The notes under the pieces are model-generated. The model had not been told where the DNA came from. It did no database searches and worked only from the letters and a program-made list of their open reading frames with translations. Below are positions 8,907-18,238 of a stretch of DNA of 64,000 bases, piece after piece; position 1 is the stretch's first letter, and the number at the start of each line of letters is the position of its first letter. Source of the stretch: Bradyrhizobium jicamae (GTDB taxonomy: Bacteria; Pseudomonadota; Alphaproteobacteria; Rhizobiales; Xanthobacteraceae); the NCBI RefSeq assembly GCF_018130695.1, contig NZ_JAFCJX010000019.1, positions 108,278 through 172,277 of the forward strand, read 5' to 3'. The position numbers were made by a program, and so were the translations under genes.

Positions 8907-9974
8907 ATGAAGCGATCTTTTTGTAATTCATTGGCGGCTGGGTTGCTCGCGGCCGTCGTCTTGCCCGGTGTGGCTTTCGCCGCCGACTACGGGGCGGTTT
9001 TTCCAGGAATCCTCATGGACAAGGTCATTCCGCCGACCGGCAAAGAGGCGAAACCCCAGGTGAAGACCAACCGTCCCCTGAAGGTCGGTTTCCTGCCGAC
9101 GGCAATGGATACCTACTATCAGCGTGTGCTGGCTGGAGTTAAGGAGGAGATCGATCGAGCCGGGGGACCTTCCACGATCCAACTGCTCGTGCAAGCGCCG
9201 AAGAGCCAATCCGCGACGGACGATCAGGTCCGCACGATGGAGGCCTGGATCAACGAACGCGTCGACGCGATAGCGGTCGCGCTCTACAACGAAGGCGCTT
9301 TGGAGCCGTTGATCCGGCGTGCGACCGAAGCGGGAATCCCGGTGTTCCTGTTCAACTCACCTGTCGCCGACGACCCCTATTACGTCAGCGATATCGGATA
9401 CGACCAGAGCGACGGCGGTCGCGCTCAAGCGCAGTGGATTGTCGATAACTACAAGGACAAGGGGGAGGTCAAGATTGCCGTCCTGGAGGGCTTGCCCGGT
9501 CCGCACACTGCGCAGCGCATGAAGGGCTTCAATGAAGTCCTCTCGAAGTACCCGAACCTGAAGATTGTGGCCAAGCAGCCGGCCGGTTGGGTGCGCGCGC
9601 AAGGTCTCACCGTGACCGAGAACATGCTCACCGCGCATCCCGATGTGGATATTCTCGTTGCGCTCTACGATGAAATGGCCCTGGGAGGCCTGCAGGCCTT
9701 GAAGGCGAGGAAGCTGAACGGGAAGATTGCGATCGTAGGCTACGAGAACATGAAGGAAGCCAACGACGCGATCAAGGTCGGCGATTTCGCAGCCACCGTC
9801 GATACCGGGGCCAAGGAGGAGGGCCGCAACATCATCCGCGCGGTCGAGCAATTCGTCATGAAGGGAGAAGGCGTCCCCAAGAAGATCTTCGTCGCGCCAA
9901 AGACGTACGATGCCAAGAACATCGGCACGTTTGACCCGGCCGACTACATCTACGTCGCGAAGAATACGAAGTAG
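8907..9974 (+). CDS. Sugar-type ABC transporter, periplasmic binding protein
   Basis: This is a 355-residue substrate-binding protein of the periplasmic-binding-protein type 1 (RbsB/TorT-like) superfamily. A Sec signal peptide is visible: MKR, a hydrophobic stretch, then AFA followed by AD at about residue 26. The mature part begins with LKVGFLPTAMDTYYQRVLAGV, the usual first strand and helix. GGAGGGGAAAC precedes the ATG. It is followed by the ATPase and permease of the same importer, and then by a lactonase and a dehydrogenase that could process the imported sugar. The ligand is not deducible; sugars or small polyols are typical. Confidence 0.85.
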   Translation: MKRSFCNSLAAGLLAAVVLPGVAFAADYGAVFPGILMDKVIPPTGKEAKPQVKTNRPLKVGFLPTAMDTYYQRVLAGVKEEIDRAGGPSTIQLLVQAPKSQSATDDQVRTMEAWINERVDAIAVALYNEGALEPLIRRATEAGIPVFLFNSPVADDPYYVSDIGYDQSDGGRAQAQWIVDNYKDKGEVKIAVLEGLPGPHTAQRMKGFNEVLSKYPNLKIVAKQPAGWVRAQGLTVTENMLTAHPDVDILVALYDEMALGGLQALKARKLNGKIAIVGYENMKEANDAIKVGDFAATVDTGAKEEGRNIIRAVEQFVMKGEGVPKKIFVAPKTYDAKNIGTFDPADYIYVAKNTK

Positions 9975-10043
9975 ATGGTCAGGAGGAGCCACGCTCGCCG
10001 CTCGAGCGTGGCTCCATCTGCTGTTGCGAAGGGGGCGACATCA

Positions 10044-11555
10044 ATGGACCAGTCGGAACTGGCGCTCAAAATCACAGGCGTTGGCAAGCGCTTCGGAGCG
10101 ACCAACGCGCTTTCGAGCATTTCGATGAATCTGGCCAAGGGCGAGGTGCTGGGATTGGTGGGCGAAAACGGGGCCGGAAAATCGACCCTGATGAAGATCC
10201 TGTCCGGGGCCCATGTGCGTGACGAGGGCGAAATTGAGGTCGATGGGGTGCGCGTGGAGATCCGGGAGCCGGCGGACGCGCAAAGGGTAGGTATAGGAAT
10301 CATCTATCAGGAGCTCAGTCTGTTTCCGGACCTAGATGCGGTTGAAAACATCTTCATCGGCCGGGAGATGTCGATTGGAAAATCTCCGAACATCACGGCG
10401 CCGCTTCGAAAGAGGGCCATGCGGGAGTGCGCCCGTCGAATCCTGAATGATGTGCTTAGCGTCGAGATTGATCTCGATTGCCCGGTTGGCGCGCTTACCC
10501 TTGCTCAACGACAAATCGTCGAAATCGCCAGGACGTTGAACTCAAACGCAAAGATCCTGATCATGGACGAGCCGACCGAGGCTCTCGAGAAAGCGGAACG
10601 AGAACGGCTCGTCAGAATCATCAACGATCTCAAGCAGGCCGGGAAGTCCGTCATATACGTGTCCCACAAACTGGATGAGGTCTTGAGAATCTGCGACCGC
10701 GTCGTCGTGATGCGCGATGGAGCGTGCGTCGCCGACCTGCCGGCATCGACGCTCGACGTGAACAAGATGATCGGCTTGATGATCGGCGGCTCGCTGGCAA
10801 AGCAATTTCCGACGAAGACAAGTCCAGGTGCTGATCCTATCCTCAAGGTGGAAGGGCTATCCCGACGCGGAGCATTCGACAACGTCAATTTCGAATTGCA
10901 CGAGGGGGAGATTCTGGGTGTTGCGGGACTCGAAGGATCGGGCAAGAGCCGCCTTCTGAGGGCATTGTTCGGTGATGGTGCGTCGGACTCCGGCAGAATC
11001 CTGCTGAAGGGACGATCGATCTCGATCGGATCGATATCGGGCGCGATGAACAACGGGATCGCGTTCCTTCCGGCCGAGCGCAAGACGGAAGGCATCTTCG
11101 CCGAACATAGCGTCGGCTGGAATTTAACCGCCTCTAGCTTGAGCAAATTCGGCGGCGTTCGCCTGGATCGGCGAGCGGAACGCATTCAATGCATCAACCA
11201 TATCCGGAAGATGGGAATCAAATCGGAAGGGCCTCAGCAGCCGATCGGCAAGCTGAGCGGCGGCAATCAGCAGAAGGTTCTGTTAGCGCGATGGCTGCTG
11301 ACCGAGCCTGACGTATTGCTTCTCGAGGAGCCGACGCGGGGGATCGATATCAAGGCGAAGGCCGATGTCTACCAACTCATCGCCAGCAGCGCGCAGACCG
11401 GAAAGGGGATCATCGTGGTTTCATCTGACAACACCGAGCTGCTGGGGTTGTGTCATCGGATACTGGTCATGTTTGAAGGCGAGGCGGTCGGAATGCTGGA
11501 TTCGGCTTCCGCAAGCGAGGAAACCATCGCGTCGCTTTCGATTCAGCGGACCTGA
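10044..11555 (+). CDS. Sugar ABC transporter ATP-binding protein (RbsA/XylG type)
   Basis: This protein of about 503 residues has two ATPase domains, as in carbohydrate importers of the CUT2 class. The first has Walker A GENGAGKST and Walker B ILIMDEPTEAL, with the usual non-canonical signature LTLAQRQIVEIA. The second has the altered Walker A GLEGSGKSR and a full LSGGNQQKV signature. An upstream in-frame start at 9975 exists, but the conserved N-terminus begins at the ATG at 10044, which follows GAAGGGGG. It lies between the binding protein (8907-9974) and permease (11575-12552), so the three form one importer. Confidence 0.9.
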   Translation: MDQSELALKITGVGKRFGATNALSSISMNLAKGEVLGLVGENGAGKSTLMKILSGAHVRDEGEIEVDGVRVEIREPADAQRVGIGIIYQELSLFPDLDAVENIFIGREMSIGKSPNITAPLRKRAMRECARRILNDVLSVEIDLDCPVGALTLAQRQIVEIARTLNSNAKILIMDEPTEALEKAERERLVRIINDLKQAGKSVIYVSHKLDEVLRICDRVVVMRDGACVADLPASTLDVNKMIGLMIGGSLAKQFPTKTSPGADPILKVEGLSRRGAFDNVNFELHEGEILGVAGLEGSGKSRLLRALFGDGASDSGRILLKGRSISIGSISGAMNNGIAFLPAERKTEGIFAEHSVGWNLTASSLSKFGGVRLDRRAERIQCINHIRKMGIKSEGPQQPIGKLSGGNQQKVLLARWLLTEPDVLLLEEPTRGIDIKAKADVYQLIASSAQTGKGIIVVSSDNTELLGLCHRILVMFEGEAVGMLDSASASEETIASLSIQRT

Positions 11556-11574
11556 GAAAACAATGGAGAACAGA

Positions 11575-12552
11575 ATGTCGACTCAGGCCTTGGATGCAAA
11601 AACCACGGTATCGAAATTCAGACTGTCCGGGGGAGCGAGCGGCATCGTGATAGCGCTGATCGTTCTCATAGTGGCACTTGGAGTCGCATCGCCACGCTTT
11701 CTAAGCGTCGGTAACCTCACGGATATCACGCGGCAGGCGGTCTTTGTCGCCATTATCGCATTCGGAGCGACCCTCGTCATTGCCATGCGAGGCATTGATC
11801 TCTCGGTTGGGTCGACGCTGGCATTCACCGGCCTGATCGCTGCGGACCTGATGAACCGCGGGTTCAATCCGTTTGTCAGCGTCGCCGCGAGCCTGGCCGT
11901 CGGTACGCTGATCGGCATTGTGAACGGCGTTCTGGTCGCCAAAGTCAGGATAGCCGACTTCATCGTCACCATGGCGATGATGGTCATCACGCGTGGATTG
12001 ATCATGGTCTATACGGAGGGCATTCCGCTCACCGGCTTGTCGAATCCTTCTTTCCAGGCCTTCGGCCAGGGATTCGTCGGCTTCGTGCCGATGCCGGTGT
12101 TGGTCACGATCCTGACTTTTGCAGCGGTCTACTTCCTACTTTATCAAACGCGCTTCGGCCGTTACACGCTGTCGATCGGTAGCAATCCGGAAGCGGCGCG
12201 GCTGGTCGGAATAAGAATCGATCGCGTCAAGATTGCTGTGTATGCACTCACTGGGTTTCTGGCTGCGCTATCCGGTGTTCTCCTGACCTCACGGCTCGAA
12301 GCGGCAATGCCGGAGGCTGGCGAGGGCTATGAGCTGGATGTCATCGCGGCGGTAGTCATGGGGGGCACGAGCCTCGCCGGAGGCAAGGCGTCCCTGTTGG
12401 GAACTGCTGCCGGCGCGGTCCTCATGGCCGTCGTGCGTAACGGTCTCAATATTCTCAACGTCAACACGTTTTGGCATCAAGTCGTGATCGGCGCGATCAT
12501 TCTGTTGGCCGTGTGCGCCGACAAGTTTGGTGGCCGCTCGCGAGATACCTGA
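11575..12552 (+). CDS. Sugar ABC transporter permease (RbsC type)
   Basis: This is the membrane permease of the CUT2 importer, 325 residues with about eight to ten hydrophobic segments. It has the family motifs IDLSVGSTLAFTG and, near the C-terminus, VMGGTSLAGGKASLLGTAAGAVLM. The ATG at 11575 has GGAG six bases upstream; an ATG at 11563 is also in frame. The stop is followed closely by the lactonase gene with its own AGGAGG, so the importer and the enzymes downstream are probably co-transcribed. Confidence 0.88.
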   Translation: MSTQALDAKTTVSKFRLSGGASGIVIALIVLIVALGVASPRFLSVGNLTDITRQAVFVAIIAFGATLVIAMRGIDLSVGSTLAFTGLIAADLMNRGFNPFVSVAASLAVGTLIGIVNGVLVAKVRIADFIVTMAMMVITRGLIMVYTEGIPLTGLSNPSFQAFGQGFVGFVPMPVLVTILTFAAVYFLLYQTRFGRYTLSIGSNPEAARLVGIRIDRVKIAVYALTGFLAALSGVLLTSRLEAAMPEAGEGYELDVIAAVVMGGTSLAGGKASLLGTAAGAVLMAVVRNGLNILNVNTFWHQVVIGAIILLAVCADKFGGRSRDT

Positions 12553-12567
12553 TTGCAGGAGGCCGCT

Positions 12568-13512
12568 GTGGGTTTTGGCCTGGGCCCAATCGAGAACAGC
12601 TTGCGATATCCCGTCGAGGGCGTCGAACCGCTCGATCGACGGTTCACGTACAAGATCGGAAACGCACCGATCGAACGTCTCGCAACGGGCTTTGGATGGG
12701 TGGAGGGACCTGTCTACTTCGGGGACAATGGCAGTCTTCTCTTCAGCGATATTCCAAACAACCGCATTTATCGCTGGCTCGAGGCGGATGGACATCTGGG
12801 AGTATTTCGAAGCCCTTCGAATTATGCGAATGGGCATACCCGCGATCGCAATGGGCGCCTTGTCAGCTGTGAGCACCTTAGACGAGTCACTCGCACCGAG
12901 CTGGACGGGACCATCACCGTCCTGGCGGACCGGCATGAGGGAAGACGCCTCAGCTCGCCAAATGACGTGATTGTGGCCTCGGACGGTGCGGTGTGGTTCA
13001 CCGACCCCGGGTACGGCATCGACAGCGACTATGAGGGCGTCAAGCAGGAAGCCGAGCTTCCCCGGGCTGTCTACCGATTGGATCCCGCCGGATCGCTCAA
13101 TGTGGTCGCTGACGATTTCGTGCGGCCCAATGGCCTGGCTTTGTCTCCGGACGAATCGCGGCTGTATGTCGTCGACAGCGGGATAACGGACGGCGGCCCG
13201 TCGCATATCCGCGTCTTTGATGTGGTCGACGGACGCTTGAGGAACGGCGCGGTGTTCGCCGACGACTTCGCTCCGGGGTTCACCGACGGACTGCGCGTCG
13301 ACCTTCATGGAAACGTCTGGTGCAGTATGGGGTGGGCTGATCCCGCCGAAGATGGCGTCCGCTGCTACTCCCCCGAAGGCGCCTTGATCGGAAAGATTCA
13401 TCTGCCGGAGACCTGCGCAAATGTTTGTTTCGGGGGGCGTCGTAAGAACCGGCTTTTCATGGCGGCGAGTACGTCGATCTACGCGGTGTGCCTCAACACG
13501 ACGGGTATTTGA
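12568..13512 (+). CDS. SMP-30/gluconolactonase family hydrolase
   Basis: This is a six-bladed propeller lactonase of 314 residues, expected to open sugar lactones to aldonic acids. Metal-site motifs are visible: GWVEGPVYF (the glutamate ligand) near the N-terminus, RLSSPNDVIV in the middle, and RPNGLALSPDESRLYVVDSG with the NG and the later aspartate. I start at the GTG at 12568 because AGGAGG lies five bases upstream; a TTG at 12555 upstream is less likely. It follows the permease and precedes an SDR, matching the oxidative scheme sugar to lactone to acid. The substrate is unknown. Confidence 0.85.
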   Translation: MGFGLGPIENSLRYPVEGVEPLDRRFTYKIGNAPIERLATGFGWVEGPVYFGDNGSLLFSDIPNNRIYRWLEADGHLGVFRSPSNYANGHTRDRNGRLVSCEHLRRVTRTELDGTITVLADRHEGRRLSSPNDVIVASDGAVWFTDPGYGIDSDYEGVKQEAELPRAVYRLDPAGSLNVVADDFVRPNGLALSPDESRLYVVDSGITDGGPSHIRVFDVVDGRLRNGAVFADDFAPGFTDGLRVDLHGNVWCSMGWADPAEDGVRCYSPEGALIGKIHLPETCANVCFGGRRKNRLFMAASTSIYAVCLNTTGI

Positions 13513-13554
13513 CGCGCGCCGAAAGTGCGACGGGACAAGACGAGGAGATTTGAA

Positions 13555-14304
13555 GTGCTTGTGGGAAAGGTTGCTATCGTCACGGGAGCCGGCAAGGGAA
13601 TGGGCGAGATCCATGCCCGCGAATTCGCAGCGCAACGTGCAGCAGTGGTCCTCACCGATGTCGACACGGAGAATGGTCGTCGTGTTGCCGACGAAATATC
13701 AGCGTCCGGCGGCAAGGCAATTTTCGTCAATCACAATGTGGTTGACGAAGCGGCGTGGAGCAACGTCGTTGATCAGGCGGAGCGAACCTTCGGATATGTC
13801 AACGTGCTCGTCAATAATGCAGGAATATTCATCCGCGAGGCGATCGAGAAGCTTTCCGTCGCGGACTTCCGAAGGCTGTACGAGGTGAACGTCACCGGTG
13901 CGTTCCTCGGGTGCAAGCTGGTCGCCCCCAGCATGAAGCGGGCGCGCGGAGGTTCGATCATCAACGTGTCATCGGTGTCCGGAATCGTCGCGAACATGCC
14001 TGGCATGACTGGTTACTCCGCAACGAAAGGAGCTATTCGTATGCTCACCAAGGCCGCGGCCGTCGACCTGTGGCAGCACGGCATCAGAGTGAACTCCATA
14101 CACCCGGGCACGATCAGGACACCCCTCAATGAGAATTACTTCTCTGACCCGGAGAAGACGCGGCTCATCCTGGGAAGCACGCTCATGGCAAGACCCGGAG
14201 AGTGCTCGGAAGTATCGGCGGCGCTCACGTTTTTGGCGTCCGACGGATCGAGCTACATGACGGGTTCCGAATTGGTGGTCGATGGCGGTATGACTGCGGT
14301 TTGA
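13555..14304 (+). CDS. SDR-family NAD(P)-dependent oxidoreductase
   Basis: This is a classical short-chain dehydrogenase, 249 residues. It has TGAGKGMG for cofactor binding, NNAG, the catalytic serine in INVSSVSG, and YSATK with the catalytic tyrosine and lysine. The GTG at 13555 is preceded by GAGGAG and begins right before the conserved KVAIVTGA; an earlier in-frame start would add ten residues. Its position directly after the lactonase suggests that it oxidises the imported sugar (for example to a lactone), in the manner of sugar 1-dehydrogenases. That assignment is inference from context. Confidence 0.85.
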   Translation: MLVGKVAIVTGAGKGMGEIHAREFAAQRAAVVLTDVDTENGRRVADEISASGGKAIFVNHNVVDEAAWSNVVDQAERTFGYVNVLVNNAGIFIREAIEKLSVADFRRLYEVNVTGAFLGCKLVAPSMKRARGGSIINVSSVSGIVANMPGMTGYSATKGAIRMLTKAAAVDLWQHGIRVNSIHPGTIRTPLNENYFSDPEKTRLILGSTLMARPGECSEVSAALTFLASDGSSYMTGSELVVDGGMTAV

Positions 14305-14406
14305 TCTCCACAGTTGAAGGCCTGCCGGATATCAGCCTCAGCCAGAACGCGATCAAACCCCGAGAGAAGTAGGTTAAGGCTCAAAATGCCCTTTCAATCG
14401 CAGGGT

Positions 14407-14523
14407 TCACCAGGCCTGATCGACAGGAGTGACAATGACCTCGTTGATTGCGACGCTTGGCGGCTGGTTCAGCGCGAAAACCACTGCTTAGCGCGACGCG
14501 CCGGTGATGAACCATGTCTTCAT
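14407..14523 (-). pseudogene. Remnant of an SDR gene (internal deletion)
   Basis: The minus strand starts MKTWFITGASR, a typical SDR N-terminus, then has a TAA (14488-14490). In the same frame it continues AVVFALNQPPSVAINEVIV and ends at a TGA (14407-14409), a typical SDR C-terminus. About 200 internal residues are missing, so a large deletion fused the two ends. It lies downstream of the broken RibD-C and MFS genes on the same strand and is the last piece of that decayed operon. Confidence 0.7.
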
Positions 14524-14557
14524 GAGATGCTCCTCAAAATCCTGGAGGGAAGCCGTC

Positions 14558-15256
14558 TCAGACGTAGAAGACGGAGTAGCGGAGGTGGACGACGCCATTG
14601 CGCCGCATTTCGTTCGCGCTGATCGAGAGGCGAACACGGTCGGCAAGCCCGTCGGGACCGGCCTCGAACAAGGTCCGACCGCCACGGCGCCCGCCGATCG
14701 CAGGGAAGAGAAGCAGGCTGATCTCGTTGACCAGCCCGGCCTTGAAAAACGTTCCGTTGGTGTGGCCGCCGCCTTCCAGGAGCAAGCGCCTGATCCCGAA
14801 GCGATCGGCGAGGATCTCGAGGACTGCGGCAAGGTCGATCGTCTCGTCTTCGGCGACGATGTAGGAGATGCCGTCGGCGGCGAGCTCCGCCAGATGCGTG
14901 TCCGCCACATCGCGGCCGAGAACCATGATGATCGGCGCGCCGTAGGTCTCAGGGCTCGTCCAGTGGAGTGTGCCATCCTGATCGATCAGGATGGCGTAAT
15001 CAACGGCACCGGTACGGGCGACGTGGACCGGCCTTCCGACCCCGCCATGATCGCTCGGTGGATGGGGCTCGCCATCCGCGAACTCTTCACCGACCGCGCG
15101 CCCGGCGATCCAGGCATCACATTCGAGCTCCTCGTGCACCCGGTCATATTCGGCAACCAGATCGTCCGACGAGCGGCCCGTCGACGGGCTCTACTGATCG
15201 ACGACGAGCTGACCGTCGAGCGGGCTCATCATGTGGCAGATGACGTAAGGCTTCAT
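14558..15256 (-). pseudogene. RibD C-terminal-domain (dihydrofolate-reductase-fold) protein, interrupted by TAG
   Basis: Read from the ATG at 15256, the frame gives MKPYVICHMMSPLDG, then a TAG at 15191-15193, then SPSTGRSSDDLVAEYDRVHEEL and on to LLLEGGGHTNGTFFKAGLVNEISLLLFPA without further breaks. The position of the TAG is where relatives usually have tryptophan, so this looks like a single TGG to TAG change. Without the stop the protein would have about 232 residues, the normal length for stand-alone RibD-C reductases. The start overlaps the MFS stop by 4 bases. A downstream GTG restart (15139) would lack the cofactor-binding N-terminus. Confidence 0.8.
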
Positions 15257-16443
15257 GTTTCCTCTCCTGAAGGGGCAGCACCGCGCATCAGCAGCACCGA
15301 GATTGTCATGATCCCCAACCCGCCCGCCGCCAGCGCGGCACCCACGAGGCCGGTCGACGCCCAGCCGTAACCGGCTGCGATCGCGAGCCCGCCCGCCCAC
15401 GCGCCGATCGCGTTGGACAGGTTGAAAGCCGAATGGTTCATCGCGGCGACCGAGGACTGCGCGTGGCGTGCAACGTCCATAAGCCGCGCCTGAAGCGCAG
15501 GCACGAGCGCCAAGCGGATGCCGATCATGAAGAGCGACGCGCCGGTCAGGATCGGGTTGGGTGCGGCGAGAAAGAAGAGCGCGAGGAACACGATGTTCCA
15601 GACGATGATGCCGACAATCGACGGGATCAGCGCCCGGTCCGCGAGCCACCCGCCGGTGATTTGCCGACGATCATGCCCAGGCCCCACAGCGCGAGGAACA
15701 GAGGCACCGTGCCCTTGGCTACGCCGGTTTCCTGAACAAGGGTTGGCGTGATGTAGCTGTAGACAGCGAACATGCCGCCGAAGCCGATCGTCGCAACCGC
15801 GAGCGTCAACCAGATCTGCGGGCGGGGGAAGGCCGACAGCTCGCGCCGTGGACTTGCGTCCTCGTCCGCTTCGATCACGGGAATAAGAATGCGGCAGCAT
15901 CACCAAAAGCAAGGCACCGCCAACGGCGACTTGTCCGAAAGCCGACCGCCAGCCAAAGCTCTGGCCGAGCCACGTCATCAGCGGCACGCCGACGAGGTTC
16001 GCAGCGGCAAGCCCCAAGATGACGCGGCCAATCGCCTGCGCTGGGAGGGCGGCGCCATGGCTGCCGCGACGATCGAGGCCGTCCCGTAATAGGCGCCATG
16101 GGGGAGCCCCGCAACGAAGCGCGCAGCCGCGATGCCGAGATAGTCCGGAGTGACCGCGGAGGCGAGATTGCCCACCAGTACGATCGCGGCGAGCAGCAGG
16201 AGCAGGTTGCGCTTCTCCATGCGCGACGTCGCAACGGCAAGGACCGGCGCGCCGATAACGACGCCGAGCGCATAGGCGCTGATGAATTGCCTGCCTGTGG
16301 GATGGAGACGCCGGCCGACTGCGCCATGCCCGGCAGAAGTCCCATTGCGGCGAACTCGCCGGTTCTGATAAAGAGGCCACCCAGACCGAGCGCGATCTGC
16401 GCGAGCGCCACGCCGGGGCGGCGACAACCTTGTCCTGTATCAT
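15253..16443 (-). pseudogene. MFS drug/sugar exporter (DHA1-like), multiple frameshifts
   Basis: Family-like sequence can be followed along the minus strand only by switching frame at about 16287, 16046, 15890 and 15660. The pieces read ALAQIALGLGGLFIRTGEF, then FISAYALGVVIGAPVLA, then AANLVGVPLMTWLGQSFGW, then IWLTLAVATIGFGGMFAVY, and finally ITGGWLADRALIPSIVG to the end. Joined together they make a complete 12-helix exporter of about 390 residues. A fifth shift near 16412 is possible at the N-terminus. Genes on both sides also carry lesions, while most of the window is clean, so decay is more likely than sequencing error. Confidence 0.85.
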
Positions 16444-16471
16444 GATCCTTGTCTTTCTCGTGCTGCCCGGA

Positions 16472-17343
16472 TCACAGACCAAGCATGTCCCGGGTTTGCG
16501 CGACTGAAGCCACTCGCGTCCCATGGCGCGTGACAGATTGGCGATGAACTGGATAACGGCGCCATTATCCGGGCAGCCGAGTTCCGGCCAACCATAGTCG
16601 CCGAGGCCGGCCGAGACGTGGCCGTCGCGCTCGATTGCGAGCGCGGCTTGACTGGTCACGTTCCCGATCTTGTTCGAGACGGACCATTCGAGCGGTCCGC
16701 CGGGAAGGAAGCGAAGATGCGCCTCCAGGCCGTCGATAGTGCCCGGGTCGCCGCCCAAAATACCGCCACCCGTCAACTCGAAGACGAGCCAGGCAGGGGC
16801 GTCGACGAGGCCAATCTCACGAAGTGCCTCGAACATACGCGTGAAGGGGACAGCCCAACTGACGAACTGCGGTTTGACGCCAAGCGTGCGCAGCCGTTCG
16901 GCGAAGAAGCGCAGCGTCCCGGTGCGGTTCACATAGGTCCGGTCGCCGGAGCGGAACCCGCCGTCCTCGAAGCGGTCGATGTTGGTGCTGCCGCTATCAA
17001 TCGGCGCGATATCGGAACGTGTGGCGGGATCGCCCGCCAGCGCCTGGATATGCCTGATCCGACCCTCATCCTGCCCGCCCGCAGTGATCTGACCGAGCGT
17101 TGGATAGACCAGGATATCGCACCGCTCGCGGACGGCGCGGATCGCCGCTGCATAGGTTTCGGCACGGTGGTCGGGTGAGCCATCGTCGTGACGTGCGTGG
17201 AAATGGACGACGCTGGCGCCCGCCCCGCAAGCACGCGCCGCAGCTTCGCCGATCTCCATTGGCGAGAACGGGATGTGCCTGTTCTCGCTGCGCGGCGTGT
17301 ACTCGTTGATCCGAGCCTCGATGATGAGCGGTTTGCGCGCCAT
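16472..17343 (-). pseudogene. Beta-keto acid cleavage enzyme (BKACE, DUF849), C-terminal frameshift
   Basis: About 275 residues of a BKACE protein read cleanly from the ATG at 17343: the zinc motif VHFHAR near residue 46 and GLGDYGWPELG near the end. BKACE enzymes cleave beta-keto acids with acetyl-CoA to give acetoacetate and a new CoA ester. After MGRE at about 16513 one G appears to be missing. The next frame reads VASVAQTRDMLGL and then stops at 16472-16474, the expected tail, while the annotated frame runs on for hundreds of codons into the MFS remnant. Only about 13 C-terminal residues are lost, so some activity is conceivable, but the long read-through tail argues for a defective protein. 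Confidence 0.75.
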
Positions 17344-17353
17344 CGCTGGTGGC

Positions 17354-18238
17354 CTACTTCTTGTCGGTCCAGCGATGCTGCGGCTGATAGCCGAGCACTC
17401 GCTTGGCCTTCTCGTTGGAGATGACCGCCTCGTTGCCGCTGAATGCCTTGCGGCGCTCGATATTCGGAAAATGCTTGTCGAGCAGCTCGGTGGTCGGCGT
17501 CCGCATCACCGTCTCATCGTTGGTGATGAAAAACTCGTCCTTGCCGCGGACATCATGTTCGATCGCCAGCGCAACCGCCTGAGCTACGTCGCGATTGTCG
17601 ATGTAGGTCCAGAAATTCCAGAGACGCTTGGCGGAGTCGTCCTGCCACTCCTCGAACCCCTCATACTCCTCGGGGTTCATGACATTGGAGAGGCGAAGGC
17701 AAGTGATGCGCATCTCGGGATCGTTGAGACAGAACTGGCGTGCCATCTCCTCACCGAGCACTTTAGTCAGCGAATAGACGTTGTAGCCCCGCATCGGATA
17801 GGATTCGTCGACGGGGACGTAGGGAGCGGCGGTCTTATCGTAGGGTATGCCAGTGGCGACCTCGCTCGCGCTCCAGATGACGTTCTTGATGCCGAGACGG
17901 CGCGCGGACTCGAACACGTTATAGGTCACCATCATGTTGATGCGCAGCTCTTCGGCATCCGGCTTCATGCGCGGGTGGGGCATGCTGGCCAGATGCACGA
18001 TCGCGTCGAATGCCTTGGGCTCCGCGCGAGCATAAGTATCGGCGCCGATCGACGATAGAGCGTCGAGCGCTTGGCCGAAGTCGGTGAGGTCGGCGCGAAT
18101 CGCGGATTCCTTCGGATCGGATGGCGCGATGTCGTCGATAAGGAAAACCTCATAGCTCTTGTCCCGCAGATAGGGGACGAGGACCTTGCCGATCTTACCG
18201 AGTGCGCCGGTGACGGCGACACGCTTGCCGTTAGCCAT
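17354..18238 (-). CDS. NAD-dependent epimerase/dehydratase (extended SDR)
   Basis: This is an intact 294-residue extended short-chain dehydrogenase. It shows VTGALGKIGK for NAD binding near the N-terminus and YSLTK with the catalytic tyrosine and lysine. Its residues match, region by region, the second epimerase at 22517-23371 (for example NVMNPEEY versus NVMDPAEY, and RRLGIKNVIWSASE versus RRLGIRNVVWASSE), so the two are paralogs. Relatives include uronate dehydrogenases and sugar epimerases. It is the first gene of the minus-strand operon whose remaining members are broken, and may be kept because of its own value. Confidence 0.82.
   Translation of the reverse strand: MANGKRVAVTGALGKIGKVLVPYLRDKSYEVFLIDDIAPSDPKESAIRADLTDFGQALDALSSIGADTYARAEPKAFDAIVHLASMPHPRMKPDAEELRINMMVTYNVFESARRLGIKNVIWSASEVATGIPYDKTAAPYVPVDESYPMRGYNVYSLTKVLGEEMARQFCLNDPEMRITCLRLSNVMNPEEYEGFEEWQDDSAKRLWNFWTYIDNRDVAQAVALAIEHDVRGKDEFFITNDETVMRTPTTELLDKHFPNIERRKAFSGNEAVISNEKAKRVLGYQPQHRWTDKK

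Noticed and set aside
12289..13635. A 448-codon open frame on the minus strand
   Set aside because: Antisense to the permease and the SMP-30 lactonase; no recognisable domain.
14504..15370. A 288-codon open frame on the plus strand
   Set aside because: Antisense to the RibD-C pseudogene, whose minus-strand reading contains the conserved motifs.
15253..17343. A single 696-codon open frame on the minus strand that could be read as a BKACE-MFS fusion protein
   Set aside because: Only the first about 275 and the last about 140 codons, plus a short middle piece, look like protein families; the rest is out of frame with the MFS. The natural ends of BKACE and pieces of MFS are found in other frames, so it is a chance read-through of frameshifts.
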